A stretch of DNA of 6,047 nt from the NCBI GenBank assembly GCA_934845495.1, contig CAKWRB010000001.1:17058-23104 (forward strand). Reading direction: 5' to 3'. Source of the DNA: an uncultured bacterium (lineage in GTDB: Bacteria; Bacillota; Clostridia; Oscillospirales; Ruminococcaceae). The first letter of the stretch is position 1; every line of letters starts with the position of its first letter. Under the pieces are notes generated by a model. The model worked only from the letters and a program-made list of their open reading frames with translations, was not told where the DNA came from and searched no databases. Both the position numbers and the translations under genes were made by a program. Shown here in pieces: positions 5,103 through 6,047 of this stretch.

Positions 5103-6047
5103 TCAGAGTGTGATGGAAGCGGTGACGGTGATGCGGCTTACCACCCGGGCCACCGCGAAGGAGAGCTCCACCACACACACCGAGGCGTCTTCCGGCCGGG
5201 TGTAGACCACCGGGTCGCTCCAGTCGGCCAGCAGCCCCTCCTCTTCCTTCTGCCGGAGCAGCACCGTCACCTGGGAGGCCACGCTCTCCAGCGACTGCTG
5301 GGAGGAGCGCACTCCGCGCAGCTTTTCGGTGAGCATCTGCCGCACCGCCTGCATGATGTGGTCCACCGTCAGCAGGGTGGTGATGTCCCGCCAGGTACTG
5401 TCCGGCGCAGAACCGTTCCGGGTTCGGGTGGTCACCCCGCGGATGCACTCCGCCCGGTTCCCCACCCACTCCGCCGGCACCACGCCGCCCCGGAGGAGTG
5501 CTTCGATCTCCGGTTCGGTCCGAGTGGGAGAAACCGCTTCCAGCTCCTCCAGCACCGCTGCGGAGAGGCTCTCGTCCGGGGCAGAGCGCCCCAGCAGCTT
5601 CCCGGCCACCGCCGCCGCCAGACAGAGCGGAGCGTTACAGCCCTGGTAGATGCCGCTGCCGGCGGCAATCATCACACGCTCGCAGTTCACTGCCGCCGCC
5701 AGGGCCAGAGCGGCCTTATCTTCGGCGGAAGCAATGACCCCCACCCGCTCCCTGCGGTCGGCTGCCGCATTGGTGAGCATAGCGGCAAAGGCTCTGGCCT
5801 CTGCCTCCCCCTGGCAGTCGCAGAGGAGGGTATCCAGTTCCGTCTCGGCTCCGGCCAGGTCAAAGGCCGCCTGCCAGCCGCCCTCTGCCACCGGGCAGAG
5901 CCACACCTTTCCGGCGCCGGTGGCCAGCAGCAGTTCACAGGCAGCCAGTGCCGCCTTCTCCTCCGGGGCAGCCAGAACTTTGGCAGCTTCGGCCCCGGTT
6001 GCCACCCACGCCGGAACTCCCGGCGCCGTCACCCCCGAAACGATCAG
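5103..6047 (-). CDS. Contractile tail sheath protein (5' partial)
   Basis: Here 314 residues are visible and the frame runs off the right edge, so the true start lies upstream; a GTG at 6032 is only an internal Val, since LIVSG precedes TAPGVPAW in frame. The C-terminal half is diagnostic of phage tail sheaths: an 'aAaVAGkLLGR' region (visible residues 144-154), then TEPEIEALLRGGVVPAEWVG (177-196), the usual 'E.e.Ll..GV' hinge; CIRGVTTRTRNGSAPDSTWRDITTLLTVDHIM (201-232), the conserved 'I.TRT..g..dstw.....v...d.i'; a helix with LRGVRSSQQSLESVASQVTVLL; and the C-terminal handshake strands VCVVELSFAVARVVSRITVTASITL (290-314). Sheath subunits interlock via exchanged terminal strands and contract on triggering. 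The visible central region (30-130) is short and Ala/Leu-rich, without an obvious large surface insertion. It is followed after 21 nt by the tube gene. Confidence 0.87.
   Translation of the reverse strand: MIVSGVTAPGVPAWVATGAEAAKVLAAPEEKAALAACELLLATGAGKVWLCPVAEGGWQAAFDLAGAETELDTLLCDCQGEAEARAFAAMLTNAAADRRERVGVIASAEDKAALALAAAVNCERVMIAAGSGIYQGCNAPLCLAAAVAGKLLGRSAPDESLSAAVLEELEAVSPTRTEPEIEALLRGGVVPAEWVGNRAECIRGVTTRTRNGSAPDSTWRDITTLLTVDHIMQAVRQMLTEKLRGVRSSQQSLESVASQVTVLLRQKEEEGLLADWSDPVVYTRPEDASVCVVELSFAVARVVSRITVTASITL

Noticed and set aside
6030..6032. GTG 6032 as the sheath start
   Set aside because: The frame continues upstream to the window edge with sensible sheath-like sequence (LIVSG before VTAPG), and no Shine-Dalgarno site precedes this GTG.
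1..6047. tRNA, rRNA, CRISPR array, insertion sequence, attachment site or promoter
   Set aside because: No cloverleaf, repeat-spacer pattern, transposase, inverted terminal repeat or convincing -35/-10 pair was seen; coding sequence fills almost the whole window.

Overview
The window is one densely packed minus-strand block of contractile-tail (myovirus-type) structural genes. It comes from a GC-rich prophage, phage or tailocin-like element. All genes supported here are on the minus strand, so transcription runs from position 6047 down to 1. The very G-rich coding strand, purine-rich Shine-Dalgarno sites (AAAGGAGG, GGAGGTGA, AGAGGAGG), and a gene order matching phage Mu, Bacillus PBSX and clostridial diffocin-type tails suggest a GC-rich Firmicutes host, plausibly a gut Oscillospirales/Ruminococcaceae bacterium. 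The host assignment is inference; no marker gene is present.

In the order of transcription the layout is: contractile tail sheath (5' end off the window; 6047-5103); tail tube (5081-4707); small helical tail-assembly chaperone (4710-4393); small proline-rich protein overlapping it in another frame (4412-4122); short gpU/XkdP-position tail protein without a LysM domain (4140-3772); gp27/gpD/XkdQ-type hub (3775-2837); short spike-like protein (2819-2475); gp25/gpW-type baseplate wedge protein (2494-2156); baseplate J protein (2120-1053); gpI/DUF2313 baseplate protein (1056-442); and the N-terminal 146 residues of a tail fibre (440-1, 3' end off the window). Genes overlap by 4 to 20 nt or are separated by 35 nt or less. 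No internal promoter, terminator, tRNA, repeat array or insertion sequence was recognised, so this looks like part of one polycistronic, translationally coupled operon.

The proteins form one machine. The sheath surrounds the tube, the chaperone is expected to assist tube assembly, hub and spike plug the tube's distal end, and the gp25-, J- and I-type proteins form the wedges that trigger sheath contraction. The fibre would attach to the wedge and recognise the target surface.

Two points deserve attention. First, no tape-measure gene lies where one normally sits (between chaperone and hub), and the junctions there look native rather than like a deletion scar. Second, the chaperone and the proline-rich gene are joined at a GGGGGCGA run in a geometry that fits a programmed -2 frameshift, like the one known for the phage Mu tail-assembly genes. 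All function calls rest on sequence motifs and gene order read by eye; no database search was run.
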